Shown here piece after piece: positions 42,537-55,308 of a DNA stretch of 64,000 nt. The notes under the pieces were generated by a model, which ran no database searches, was not told where the DNA came from, and saw only the letters and a list, made by a program, of their open reading frames with translations. The stretch is taken from positions 1 through 64,000 of the forward strand of contig JAJSPD010000103.1 of the NCBI GenBank assembly GCA_021307315.1. The letters run 5' to 3'. The stretch comes from Bisporella sp. PMI_857 (Eukaryota; Ascomycota; Leotiomycetes; Helotiales; Helotiaceae). The stretch's first letter is position 1; every line of letters starts with the position of its first letter. A program made the translations under genes and the position numbers.

Positions 42537-45289
42537 CTAATGCCTCCCACCCTTTGTCTGCGGTGGCCACCTTCTCACCGTCTCCGCATACAGCGGCCTA
42601 ACAATAAGCTCGTAAACATCATTCATGACCTCGTCCGCACGTCCCTCCTCGAATCTCCTCAAACCCGGAAAGTTAAAGCAGCTATTGATCGGATCCGAGA
42701 ACAGTGGGTCTTGTGCACGAATCTCCTCCCACGTCCATGCGCGTGCTATCGCGAGGCAAAACTCGTGGTTGGATTCGATGCTGGAGTCCATAGGGCGAAC
42801 ACGGACTCTGTCTTGGTGAGCTTCAATCGGGACGCCGAAGCAGAGCTCTGTAAGGAGAATACCAAGGGACTCGAGAGAAGTTTTCGCGTTAAAGTTTGGG
42901 GGCATGTCGGTGTCTGGAAGGGTCTTGACATGAGTGTCCTTCGATATGAGCTTGGAAGACATGAAATCTCGTGATATATATGGCTGGTCAAATAACACTG
43001 TCCCGCCACGGGTTTTGAAGACTATGTCCTTTTTGGTCCAGTGACTTTTCAGCCAATGTGTTCTTTGAAACTGCAGAAGCGAGGATGCGAGAATAGTGGC
43101 AAGGAATGCACGCTTTTCTGGAGGAAATTGGTATGGTTTAACGATTTTCCCCTCGAGAACTTGATCTAAGCTTATTGGAGCTGCATCCGTAGATGCCTGT
43201 TTATTAAAATTTGGGAGTCAGCCTTCTATCTCGACTGGATTTGTATCGTGAATCCAAAAGCTTTCCAAGGAACGAGACCGTAAAGCATAACACCATGATC
43301 CCATAAATGAAAGACACCTCGGGGCCAAATTGCTACTTCTAGTTTTAAATTCTAGCATAAAGCAGTGTCCCGAATATACGAAACATGGGAGAAATGATTT
43401 GAACCTAAAAGGCTGAACTACCTTCATACTACGATCACCAGCCATGAAATCTAGCTGGCTTTTACTTCTGTCAACGAGGTAACCAAGGGACGTTGCAGCA
43501 GATGCTACACGCATGGCATTACAAAGATCTGCTATCAGGACTTTGGAGGCGGCTTCTGCAAGAGGCGAGCTGGGAGGCGTGTCGGATTGTGCGTGAAGTT
43601 GTGTGACATGCTGTGTCACTGTAGCGTGCTTTGAAGGCTTGCTAACTGGTTCCTCGTCTATTCGGGTTTGCTTTTGTGCGCTATTTGATACAGTAAACTT
43701 TGTGATTGTTAAGGTTATACGCTTCTCTTTTGTCGCCGGCATAGACTTGATAACGGTTAAGCCTGTTTCGCCTTGCTTATTTCCTCGAAGCAGTTTCCTG
43801 AGAACAAAAATCAGCATGATGCTTGCAAATATGTATTGACGTGCCAAAAGCAATGAAGCACTATTATATTGAACACGGTCTTTATCCACCCACGCGAAAG
43901 AGGTACAGTTCTAGAGAAGAATGTCCTTGAATAGAGATTCAGGTGCTTATACCACTTCTTCATCTCGTTGCCAGTGTGGCAAGGCTGCATGACACATCGA
44001 GATAGGATCAAGACAAAGTCTATTCTTCAGGATTTTATAAAAATGCCTGCTTACCTGAATTTGGAATCTGAGCTGAAGAATGAGAACTTTCCTGTGCTGT
44101 CTGATGCACCACTTTTTATGGAGCTTTGGGACGACTTGGTAACAATACTGGGAGGACTAAGTTGTGATTTAGGGACGAGACTTTCAGGAGGATTCAGCTT
44201 CACAGCTAGAGTTGTATCGTTTTTTAGCGCGGGTGTCGGTGACGATAACTTTTGTCCACTTTGAGGCTCTGATGCTACCGGCCCTGAGACTACTACCTGA
44301 ACTTCTTGCTCAACCATCTCTGTAAACGCTGAGTTATCTGCTTTATCAAGCTGGGTAGAATTACTGGGTAGGATGAACAGAAGGTGGAAGTCACAGCTTG
44401 TTGTTTCGAGCCTTTGCTCCAACTGCAAGAGGGCCTGATGTGAAACGTGGCAATGGCAATGCCATGCGGCTTTGAGAGCTTCATAAAGGTTGTTTGAAGT
44501 TTGCCAGATTTTCTTGAAAAGCGGGTTCAAAGATGCGAGTATTCGAGTACCTTGTGAGCGGTGCTTGTCACTCAACTCTACCATTTGGCCGAGTTCCTCG
44601 ATGAGTCTTTTGGCTTCAACATGTCCCTCGTATCTTCCGGTAAATAGAACTTGCGATATCCGCTCCCATTGAAGCTTCCACCAGTCCGCAGTGTGCTCAC
44701 TCGACATCAGCTAACAACCATTAGTAGCACAGACTGGGCGTGCTTTAGCAGCCAACTTGGGAAGCACTGTGCTCACCTCCTGAGTACTCATTAGCTCTCC
44801 AAGATCCTCTAATATATCATAAATTCGTTTTATGGTGTAGATGCACCAGTCATAGCGATTATCAAGACGGCTTTTCAGCCTCGAAATCAAGACCGGATTA
44901 CGCCAGCCAGTAAAGGTGGGGTCGTTGACAATCTCAAGGAACTTGTCCTTGGAATCTGCTGCTGGGAGAAATGGGTCCGGCCCTCCGCACATCAAGTCTT
45001 GGAGAATGCCCTCGAAGAATAGCTGTTGGCCTTCCATATCTCGGATAAATGCCTCATATTTTCGACGAAACCGGGCCCAGTTCGCGTAATACTGAGCACC
45101 TCTCTACATTGCGTGCGGGAATTAGCTCCCCCGCCCCCGCAGCAATCTGAAGGACAAAATAGCCGTTTTCGTACTTGTTACACACTCGAGAAAAGAGGAT
45201 TCTGTACCAAAAAGCTTACTTACTTTGTATTGTTCAAAAACTATGATGGCAGCAGGATATGCTCCCAGAACCAGCCCGGCGACCTCCAT
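42537..45289 (-). CDS. DUF7580-type fungal protein
   Basis: 694 residues from five exons (45289-45224, 45103-44777, 44710-44055, 43797-43422, 43196-42537). Start MEVAGLVLGAYPAAIIVFEQYK matches the N-terminus of DUF7580 proteins, and the C-terminus (SLESLGILLTELCFGVPIE, ARAWTWEEI, YELIVRPLY) matches their kinase-fold-like tail. The first coding exon is 22 codons with an intron of 120 bp. Introns 3 (257 bp) and 4 (225 bp) are long for this genome; both were chosen by frame and could hide more exon. Family: expanded in filamentous fungi, with a helical N-terminus related to prion-inhibition/HET-type domains; function unproven. It is transcribed head to head with a C2H2 gene. Confident on family, moderate on exact exons. 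Confidence 0.75.
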
Positions 45290-45694
45290 ACGGCGTGCTC
45301 GTGGTGAACTTGAACTGAAGACAAAAACTATCACATAGCAGGAGGCACCTTTTCGTGTCAACCATATTCAATCTCATGTATCACATAAACTGAGCACATG
45401 AGCAGAGTGTATACCGCGCTCAATTGACGAAAAAAGGTTGATGTTCGTGATTTATAGAGCAAGAGGGGAAAACACCATCAGCCGCAAAACGTGCAGAATA
45501 TTGATTGGTTTACAGCCATTCTGGAAACAACTCCATGTAAAGACCATCAGCCTCATTCTTGTGTGACGACGAGGTAGCTTGCGTCCCTTTGTCTAAGGCA
45601 TGGGAAGTCAGGAGTACATAGGCAACGCTAATCTCGTGCCCAAGCCTGTATTTTGAGCCAGAGACATGACAAACGGATAAATTTTGAGACGTTG
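45290..45694. promoter_or_regulatory. Bidirectional promoter, DUF7580 and C2H2 genes
   Basis: 405 bp between divergent start codons. A very short upstream frame (45666-45680, ATG plus three codons and TAA) precedes the C2H2 start by 14 bp and could dampen its translation if it lies in the mRNA. No other feature was seen. Confidence 0.5.
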
Positions 45695-48196
45695 ATGATG
45701 GCTGACCCATCTACGACGTCAATTTCCACGATTGCGTCGTGCGGCCGGTCTTGTTCTCGGATCTTCTCTTTCCTTGCAGAAGGTCTCAAGGAATCAGTGC
45801 TTAAGGACCATCTCCCACAAGCATTGCTGGAAGAAGAGTCAAGGCGCTTTGAGCTGTGGGCTAGGAATATTGCCGCCTTGCAAGATGCGCGACTTCCTAG
45901 CTCCCTTGAGTATCGTATAAAAAATGATCAAAATGCAATCGGCGTCGTGAAAAAGAGTCTTAGCTACCTAGAAGAGTCTCTCGATATGGGTAAGCCTTCT
46001 TTAAAGTCTCCTTCGGACTTGCGGCACATTGATTCTGTGATAGCCTTGGCCATTATATCTGGAAAGAAAGAGAATCAGATATGGCCTTCATCTCCAATAG
46101 AAACGGAAAAGCTAGTTAAGGATGTTTCGAATACATATTTGGATCCAGGTTCTCAACAGGACAACACATCGTCAACGAACTCGGAATTGAAAGAGTTAAG
46201 TCTGGCAATCAAAGAAGCGATCACGAACCTCTTTGAGCTCTCAATGATCATTCGGAAAAAGCCAGAACAGGATGAGTACCTTAAAGCAGCCGCAAAACAT
46301 CCGTTGGATCCTACAAGCGATATTGTCCATGTTGGCGACAAATATGCCCACACGCGATCAGGCCAATATTGGCTACGCGAGCGGTTAGGTACGGCGATCA
46401 CTCGACGCCGGCAATACCTTTACTATCGTCGAGAACATCAGAAGTTGATGGAGGAGACCCATATGATCAAGCATATTGATGGGAAGACTGTTTGGTCTGG
46501 AGAAAAAGCGTCTACCTACCAAGAAGGTGACTTTCATCAACCTCGCGGCGCCGATCCTTTGACTATGACACAGATAGTTTCTCAACTTGCAAGGACAGAA
46601 TATGCCGATTCAAGTAAAGGAAAGGATGGTGCAGCTGATCTTTTGAGAACTCCGCTGCTTCCAAGGAACGCAAATGGTGTGAGAGCTGAATATGGTCAGC
46701 ATTTCGAATGTTCCCTGTGCTGGCGGCCTCAAGTAATGCAAAACAAGAATGAATGGAAGTAAGTTTCACTCCAAAATTTGAGAAAGCTCTCTCAAACCTG
46801 ATCTCCCAGGAAACACGTCTTCAGTGACCTCCGGCCATACGTCTGCACATTTGAAGATTGTGGTCTTAACATGTTCGAGAGTCAACATCAGTGGTTTGAT
46901 CATGAATTGAGATTTCACCGAATGCAATATCTCTGCCAGATTTGTGATAATATTACTAGTATGACTCGACCACAACTTGAAAAGCATATAAGCAGATCAC
47001 ACCCCGGTGAGCTCGTTCGAAATGCGCTCGATGAAATCCTGGACTCAGGTCAGATTCCACGGATAGATGCATCCGATTGCCCTCTTTGTGTCGAGTATGG
47101 CGAAAGGTTACAACAAATAAATCAGTCACAAAAGTGTGATGTTAGCCTGAAGCAATTCCAAGTGCATCTGGGTCGCCACATGGAGCAGCTGGCGCTATCC
47201 GCCTTGCCAGAAGATGATCTTGACGAAGATGATGATTCAGGTGATTCTCTATTGAGTATGGAGATACCGTTACCTTCAAGAAATGCTGGTTCAGCTGGCA
47301 CTTTGTCAGACATAGGTGCAATCTCATCGACAGCCTCTTTATCAAGCTCTTACTATTTAACCCCCCCGAGGGGACCACCAACTTTGCTAGAGCCTACAAA
47401 CTCAAGAAGATCTCGCCTCTTGAAAAGATTGGGTTTGGGGAAAAGGGAACAAAACCGACTCGAATTTACGAGTAGTGATGAAGAGGACCAGAGTAGTGAT
47501 GAAGACGAACAGAGTAGTGATGAAGACGACCAGAGTAGTGATGAAGAGGACCAGGGCAAAACAGGGAAAGTTATGGGATGGCTATCTAGAAAAGAACCGA
47601 CACATCGTTACCCGAGATCGTCCTCCAGTCGTGTCAATAGCGAGGAAGAAGAAGTAGACCAGGGTCCTTCACGGCCGCCACTTAATCGTGTACCAACTGG
47701 AGATCCATCGCCATCAGGCACCAGTCGCAGAATAAGTAGAAAGGCAGTTCCAGGTTTACCTCGGCAAACAACATTTAAAAGACAGCAATCCGAGCGGAGG
47801 GAGAAATTGGTGCCTGCGGACCATGTTTCAGGCGAGTGGCGGGAAACGTCCATGGAGATCGCGCGTAAGGAGCGGGAACAGAAACGGCCCTTATATATTC
47901 CCAGGCGGTCCTCCTTGGACAGAATAATATCCGAAGCGGCGGCGGATCTGGATATGACGGATGGATATGGGAAACTTCTCGACACCCGGGAAGAAAATAC
48001 CTTGCGAGGCGCGGGCTTAAACATGGAGCAGGTCGCCCTTGAGTTGGCGAGAGATAGTGAAATAAGATATTCCGCGCCTGATCCACCCTCCGATGAAGGC
48101 GAGAGGGAACAAGGACATCTCCCTGGTAAGAGAGCGCCAAGAAGGGCGACAACACCAACCACGCCAGACAGCGATCGCTTCTTGTTCACCGGGTAG
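45695..48196 (+). CDS. acuF-like C2H2 zinc-finger protein
   Basis: 816 residues from two exons (45695-46758, 46810-48196). The first ATG of an ATG-ATG pair is used; 45698 is equivalent. Seen: a helical N-terminal domain (SCSRIFSFLAEGL, ESRRFELWARNIAAL), HVGDKYAHTRSGQYWLRERLG, then the zinc-finger block HFECSLCWRPQ, DLRPYVCTFEDC, HQWFDHELRFHR, YLCQICD and DCPLCVEYG. This matches the large fungal group annotated as acuF-like C2H2 proteins. The C-terminal part is disordered and acidic, with four tandem SSDEEDQ-type repeats, likely casein kinase 2 targets, then a Ser/Arg-rich tail. It pairs head to head with the DUF7580 gene. Role unknown; allorecognition or signalling is only an inference from the N-terminal architecture. 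Confidence 0.82.
47471..47554 (+). repeat. 21-bp coding minisatellite, four units
   Basis: Four 21-bp units (47471-47491, 47492-47512, 47513-47533, 47534-47554), each coding SSDE then three acidic/Gln residues. Only a few substitutions separate the units. Confidence 0.92.
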
Positions 48197-48731
48197 CAAC
48201 GAGTGCATGTGATGGCAGGTGCGGGCTGAAAGGTAATGTTACGGGCAAAGAGGCGCCGACAGAGACGATGAAATTTTCTCCTTCCAAAGTGTTTCAATGA
48301 TATAAGGAGGGCAGGGGGGCTCTATGGCGGATGGTGTCGGCCGCGGTGAGGATGACGATCACCTTGGGCTTATAGAGAAGAATCCGAAAGTTATGAACGA
48401 AAGTTATAACTCCTTCTCCTCAACTCCCGCGGCTCAAGGGGCTGCTTTATGCTCATGGATGTCATGAATGTGATAAATCTTCTCAACGTAGCAGAACCTT
48501 CTGCTTAAACGAGACTCTGGTGTAGTTGCCGCTATAATCGTCATAAATGCGCTAGAATCTTTGTTCGGTACATATCGAGCATAAAAATAGGCAAGTGAGA
48601 TGGTAGTGAGTTGCAAGCCACTGCAACATGTACTCAATTTCTCATTTCTCTAACTAAGAAAGGCATCAATCTCCCGTATCTCACTCATCCCAGCCATCTC
48701 ACGCGTATTTCGTCCCTTTCCATATTATACG
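48197..48731. other. Convergent intergenic region
   Basis: 535 bp between the C2H2 stop and the metalloprotease stop. No gene or repeat was recognised; it should contain both 3' UTRs. Confidence 0.45.
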
Positions 48732-50020
48732 TCACCATGGAGACCAATTTCGATTGACCCGCAACTGCTTATATAACACCTGCATGCGGGAGATCTGGCC
48801 TTCAGTAAAGTCATTCAGGCAGGCTAATATATTAGCCGAGCTACGTTCTTGAGAGTAGAAGATAGAGGAACCTACTATCATCGGAATAATCCATATAATT
48901 ATGAATCGGGTCCTTCCCATCCCTCGACAAACTCTCTCCCTTACAAGTATCTCTTCCCTGTTCCAAAGTCCATGTTAGAACATATATTTACCATTCATAT
49001 ACCAATCTCACATATATGACTTTATAGCACTAATAATGCCTTTAAGCGGAGGCACGACAGACTTACAATCGGGCATCCCGAAGCAGACGACCTCTCTGCC
49101 GGTGTATCCCACACGTAATCCCCATCTCCAATACACCCATCCCCAATCCAAATACCATAAAGATCTCTGGCTGGTTGAAAAGTGTGAAACAATCCTAGCC
49201 AGTGGCCCACTTCATGCACAAGGGTAGCACCCAAGTTGTATGGTTTGAGCGAGCCACCAGGCACAGTGAACGGGTCAACCACTACGCCGTCGTCGCGGAA
49301 TCTAGGATTGTTACTCTTAGCACATACAGAGGCATAGAGGAAATGCTTACGTTGCCGGAGTAGGGTATCCCGGGAGTGTGCTGCATAGTTCAGTGATAAT
49401 ATGGACAGAAAAAGTGTAAGGAATAACGTACGCGAACCCAATAATTCCGCCACCGACCAGGCCACCAGCTGATATAGTATCGAAATAAACCTACCGCTGT
49501 TAGAATATTGGAAACCAGTGCAAGGCGTGGAGATCTATACATTCAGATCCTTGTATCTCCCCTGCCTCAGAAACCCCTTAATGGTCTGCTCCGTCCCATC
49601 TATGATCAGCGGGAACCACTCCTTTCTCTCAATGCGCGTGACGTTCTTCACAGCGAAGGCGAACCCGGCGCCATTGAAGGCCTTCTGGAGAACATCGATC
49701 TGGTTTCCCTTACTCAGCAGCTAATCTTTTTTTTTTTAAAAAAAAAATAATGACAAAGGCGGTCAGACCTGAGCCTTGAGCTTTGAATCTGGTATGTTTC
49801 CTTGGGATTCGTTCTTGCCGGAGCTGATAATGTGTATGTACGTATCGACGGTGTGCTTCTCGATCGTCGCCTCGACTCCGTTGAGGCGGTTCGCGGCGTC
49901 GATGGCGGACTGGTTCGAATGCGTTGCTACGAGGTCTGGCTTGGGCTCGGAGGTTGCGCAGCGAAGGAATTGTGCGGCGGCGTAAAGGGGAAGAAGGAGA
50001 AGCAGGGGTGACAGAAGCAT
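48732..50020 (-). CDS. Secreted M43 (pappalysin-like) zinc metalloprotease
   Basis: 302 residues from seven exons (50020-49769, 49699-49541, 49490-49432, 49380-49351, 49301-49067, 48957-48876, 48823-48732). Seen: signal peptide [17 protein letters not shown], then [29 protein letters not shown], the metzincin zinc motif [11 protein letters not shown] (His196, Glu197, His200, His206), [14 protein letters not shown] and the Met-turn region NYMDYSDD, ending [10 protein letters not shown]. This is the M43B cytophagalysin/pappalysin type common as secreted fungal proteases. A short insert ([12 protein letters not shown]) follows the zinc motif. The first intron uses a weak GTCTGA donor and carries an odd T11A10 run. 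All catalytic residues are present, so it should be active outside the cell. Confidence 0.88.
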
Positions 50021-51149
50021 GGTGATCGGTTGTTTGATTATGATGCGATGGTAAAGGCTCCGGTGTATGTGTTATGCAGTTGCAATTTTCAGTCGTTAGA
50101 ATGGTTCGCAGTTTTTTAGAAACCAGAAATCGCTGATCTTGAAGAGAATAATGCATCATTGTGTGATGCTATCATGGTAGTTGTACAGACTTGTTCGTGC
50201 TTCCTTCAAGCGGAAAACTTCTGATGGGAAAGTGCATACTCATACTCGTGGTATCAATCTACTGGACTATTCACTACACAAATGTTGTGTTAGGTAGAGG
50301 GTGAGAATTCAACAAATGTATGATGGAGCTGTGGGAGAGTGATAGTGTTATAAGTGTATAACAAGATAATAGAAGCGTTCCGATTAATATAACAGACCTC
50401 AACCAGTCATTGTCTTCTTTCTTCTTGTGAAAAGGCATCTAGCAAATTTCCCGCCCTCCAACTCTCACCTATTCCCGTACACGATAAAACGTATCAACAC
50501 GCACAACACACCAAGCCCTCTCCACTCCACCCCAGTACTCGTAGCATCACATATATATTCCGCCTTAATCCAGCCAGCTCCCTCTGTGCTTAGAACGCTA
50601 AGCATGTTTTGCAATCAGCCATTTACCTCCCAGCGATTATCCGATCGGGATGCGGGAGACGAACGAACGAAAGCTTTCGGCACACGGCATCTGGGGCATG
50701 ACAGGAAACGGTCGTGTGCATTTGGGGTGGCGGAAAGGGGGGGGGGGAGGAGAAAGGTGAACATAATCGTTGCTCAAATACACAAGCTTGATGATGATGA
50801 CTTAATGAGTGAAGCAGTGGCGGTGGTATGAATGTGGTGACGGGAGCACAGCTGGAGGCAAACGTGTTCTGCATGGGTTCGATTCTCGTGGCGGACGAAT
50901 GTTTGCACGACCTGCTTGAAAAAAGAAAGGGCCGGTGGGAGCTGTACGCGGGTATGGTCCCTGGGATACAGATTATATACTTAAATGCGGTAAATCAGCA
51001 CTATGCACAGGTTGCAAACAAACAACGATTAGGCTACTTGTTGGATAGAGTAAAAAATCTTCTTCGTTGCATCGTGATCTAATGTACCATATAAACCCCG
51101 CCCTAAAATACATGCCTCCCAACTCCACTATCCTTGCTGAATATCGTTC
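50021..51149. other. Intergenic region
   Basis: 1.1 kb between the metalloprotease start and the AAA gene stop (both minus). It contains a G11 run at about 50737-50747. Frames at 50427-50831 and 50828-51082 lack similarity. The 3' UTR of the AAA gene should lie at the right end. Confidence 0.4.
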
Positions 51150-54100
51150 TTAGATATACAACCCAAATGCCTTTCTCATCTCCTCACTATTCCTCGCTTT
51201 TCTCTCTTTCAATAATTCCTCCATACACTTCAACGCCGTAGCAGGCGAGCAGACTAATTTCTCACCCTCAGCCACATCCATATTTTCCACAAACACTCTT
51301 CCGGATATGGTTTTGGATAGAGTCTCGACGTCGCGAGCATTGCCCCATCCTTTGGTCTCCGAGAGGTCTTTCATCGCACGTTCCAGCTTTGAGAAGTCGG
51401 ATGAAGTCTTCTCCTCCGCAGTGGGGAATGTGATATCCGCCAAGCCAAGCTTGGTGTTCAGAACCTCTAGGCACCCAGCTGGCGTGAGCAATGTAAACTT
51501 CAACTCCTCGGAGAATCGAGATGCGAGGCCAGGGTTTACGGATAACAAAGCATTCATCTCGTCCTCGTAGCCAGCTAGGATGACAATGATCTTCCCAAGG
51601 AACTTCGGCTTCGTGAGCTGATCAACAAGCTCAGAGACCGCTTCCGTAGCGAAAGATGAACTTTCCGCGAGTCGGTAAGCTTCGTCTATGAAGAGCACTT
51701 TGCCAAGACCCTTCTCAAGGGCATTTACGGTTTTGGGGCCGGTCTGTCCCACGTATGATCCGATGAGATCTGTCACAGAGCACTCTATGACTTCCGCCTC
51801 CGAGAGGAAGCCCATGTCATAATAGATCTGCGCAACTTTTCTGGCTGTCGTTGTCTTACCTGTGCCAGGAGGGCCTTTAAAAACAAAGGTTGTGGGAATA
51901 TACGGCGTCGGATCCACGCTGCGTGCTTTGAGAGATTTGCAAATCTTCTGGTAATGTGAAAATTTCTCTATGATAGGTTCACAGTCTACTACGCCTTTAA
52001 AGAGCTTGTGGAGATTCTCGTCGGCGGAAAGATGTCGCAGGTAGTCGGGGTCAAAATCTTGTGGCTCGAACATCCATGCTCCGGGGCGGGCCTCTTCAGG
52101 AAGTTCAATGATGCGATTTAGACAGTTGGATTTGGCGCGGGTGACTGGGAGATATTAGTTACTTTGTACAGGCGAGCTTTCTAAGGAAAAACTTACTTAG
52201 ATTCTCCACATCACCACCATTGCCAAAGTTCAACCTTGCTCGGGCTTTATCAAGAACACTCATCGCGACCTTGATCGCCTCCTCCGTCGCATCAAGTTTG
52301 CCCTCGTCTAGCTTCGATCTCAATATCGATTCTAACTGGGGCAATGTGAAGTTCTCGAAAATAAAAGCATCCTCCATTGGGAATCTTCGAGCAAGACCAG
52401 GATTTGATTTGGTGATGAAGTCCCTCATCTTGTCTTCATACCCTAGTAAAATAACGCATCGATCTTCTCCTGGAACATTCTGGATGCCAGCTACAAGAGT
52501 ATCGACGATAGCCTGTCGGAAAACATCCGAGGTGGAGTCTCCGCACGAGTTCTTGGTGTACAAAGTGTAGGCCTCATCGATCACCAGTACGCTTCCTTTA
52601 GAGTCCTCCAATGCCTTCTCTACATTGGCCTCAGAGTGGCCGATGTACTTCCCTAATAACGAACTTGCATTTTTGACAACCACATCTCCTTTGCTCAGAA
52701 CCCCCATCTCTGCTAGAATTTTGCCATATAAATTAGCCACTACGGTCTTACCGGTGCCGGGTGGCCCAAGGAAGAGTCGGTTGAAGGTGAAGTCTAGAAG
52801 AGGCTTCTCCTGCAGCTCTCGTTGATAGTTTGTCTTCGCGAGTTCGGAGAGGTTGAGAAGGGATTTCTTGACAGTTTCCAGACCTGTCAACGCTAAGAGC
52901 TTCTTCCACGATTCGCTCTCTAGCATTGTCTTAGCAGGACTTGGTCCCAATATATCATCCTTGGTGAAGTAGAGGCTTTTAGGGTCCTTCACCTCTTTCT
53001 TCTCCTCTGTTAGCTTGGTTTCCTCAATTTTAGTTTCACCTTCAGGCTTAGTGGCATCATCTGACGATGTCGCCTCTGGTTGTGCCTCATTGGCAGGCGT
53101 TTCCGGAGAAGAAATTTCTGGATCCTGCTCCGGGGGTGGAGTAATGTTGTTAGATGCATCTTCCGTCTCTTTTTCTGCGGGGGTCTCTGGTTTTTCTTCA
53201 CCTGGAGTTACAGGCGGCGTGAGCTGCCCATTCTTTAATTCCGAGGCATTCTCCGCAGACAGGTTCTTCTTTCCCGATTGTTCTTCTATTTTCTGACTCG
53301 CGGGCTGCTGTTCCGCAGGTTTCTGTTCTGTAGTCTGAATTGCCGGCGCCTCTTCAGACTTTTTCTTCGCTTCTAGTTTTGAGCTGTCTAACTTAATCTC
53401 TGGCACCTCTGTCTGACTTTGTTGAGGCTCAGGAATTTTCTGCTCCAAAGATACTGTCTCGATGGACCCCTTGTTTTCCAGAACTTCCACAGAAGATGTT
53501 CCTTTCTCTGCTTCTGACTTGACTTCTGATAAGGCTTTCTGAAGGGCATCTGAGACCACTTTCTCCTCTTCCTTCCGGAGATTCTGTAGACGTTCGTTTT
53601 GCCGCTTCCAAATGTTCATGCACAGATTTTTAACACCTCCACTAACGCTTCCGCCATTTTCCTTAATCTTTTCCTCCCGAATGATCCGTTTGGCGGCGAT
53701 GCGCACGTATAGGCCATCCCAGCCATCTTCTACCTGTGCCTCCTCGCCAAACCAATTCTTCATCTCCGTTTTCAAGACTCGGCCTACTTCTTCATGTGTA
53801 AGTGCAGGAATGGGGAGTTCATATGGAACGAGTTTTCTGGAGCCTGATTGCGCCAAGAACGTATTCAGTTGCTGTTCGTGACCCGATAGAACGAGAGTGA
53901 TTTTGCCATTTCGTTTCTCAACTCGGTCCATGATGTGCTGAAGAGCAGAGCGCTGTTTATGGCGGTACGAAATGAGATTGTGAGCATCATTGACTGTAAA
54001 AGGTTGGAATTAGCGGATTTCCTTTAGGCCGCGGTGGCGGCTTCCTCATTTAACAGATCCGGTTCTGCAACCAATATTGGGTATCAAATGCAAGAGATTT

Positions 54101-55308
54101 AGAGATATAGTTCATTAATAACTTACTTATCAAAACCCCTCCATCTGCTTTCATGTTTTTTAGGGTCTGCTTCGGCTCCCCACTGGCCACCAAAGCATTG
54201 GCATCACTTTCTTGCAGATAATCGTTCGAAATACCACATGAGATCAGGTAGTTAGCATAGTCTCTAGCGATGTTGATCTTGCCTGCAATGCGTTCATTAG
54301 CCTCACTCACATTTTCAAAAATCCTCGTGTTTCACTTACCAGTGTTGCCTGGGCCAAAAAACACGGCACCGAAGTACTTGCCCTCCCAAGGCTTCTCTTT
54401 CTGGTAATTTTCCGAGACCATCTTCTCGATATGGCGAAAGTGTGCCTTGACATTATCACGACCCACAAGATCCATTGCTCTTGCCATCAAAGCTTTGGAT
54501 CTTGTCTTCTTAGTGGGGTCTTTGGGCTTTTTTGCCTCTGCTTCTGTAGACATATCAACACGTGATCCGGTAAAAAGTTATATACTGAAAACTCACCGGT
54601 TTCAGCTTGGGGCTCTGCTACTGTCTCTTCTACAGGCTTCTCTTCCTCAACCGCATCGTTGATGTTTCTTGGGCAATACACATCATCGTGGACCGGTGGG
54701 TCAGCAGATTTGTCACAAGCGCACTGTTGGCGGAAGATGATCCCTTCATCGGACTTCTCAAATACCTCGATTCGCTGGTCTGCATAGTTAATATTCCAGA
54801 CGTTGTTTGTTGTTGGATCTCTTTCAAGGTGAAACCGCTCCTCCAAGGCATGCAAGCTCTCTACAATGTCTCGTGGGATTCCGCCCGATCGCGTCTCAAA
54901 GAAGATCTCTAGCATTTGGCGAAACTGTCTTAGATTGGGGCTGAGCCCAGTGGAGGGGATATATGGCATTAACGTATTGCATGGCTCCTGGATTAGAAGC
55001 TGCTGTGGTTCGGGGATGGGATCAACCAGTTCTAAGGCTTCCCATACGTTGGTTTTCTCGGAAGCTTGGCATTCGGTGTCGAAGAGGCAGATGTGCAGAA
55101 GAGATAAGAGATGTAGGGCTTGCTTGAACTTCAACGACACTCTCTCTGCATCTCTCTGAAGTGCCTCTCGTGTTACCTTCGGGTTCTTGGATTTCCGAAT
55201 AATGCTTTGCTGTGATGTGTAAGCAACCTCGAGTGACCGGATCGCTTGGACCAGCAACCGCTGGCTTTCCAGACCATCATCCTGGAGATATGGGGGAGGC
55301 CCGTCCAT
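51150..55308 (-). CDS. Triple-AAA ATPase, CbbX/SpoVK-like
   Basis: 1287 residues from five exons (55308-54597, 54543-54340, 54282-54127, 53993-52197, 52144-51150). A helical N-terminus (~1-240) precedes three AAA modules. Module 1: FFGPGNTGK (~298) and GGVLIINDAH, where the Walker B acidic pair is Asn-Asp, so likely ATPase-dead. A long Glu/Lys/Pro-rich linker follows. Module 2: FLGPPGTGKT (~765), VLVIDEAYTLY, NPGLARRFP. Module 3: FKGPPGTGKTTT (~1044), VLFIDEAYRL, NPGLASRF. Modules 2 and 3 have intact Walker A/B and arginine-finger regions and match the bacterial CbbX/SpoVK group, a common multi-copy type in filamentous fungi. The intron inside the first Walker A is supported by frame. It may act as a hexameric remodelling machine; the substrate is unknown. 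Confidence 0.9.

Noticed and set aside
43811..44011. 66-codon minus-strand frame inside intron 3 of the DUF7580 gene
   Set aside because: No homology, and including it breaks the frame into the following KLLRGNKQGE exon.
50427..51082. Two overlapping plus-strand frames
   Set aside because: Low-complexity, no homology and no signal; they include a G11 run.
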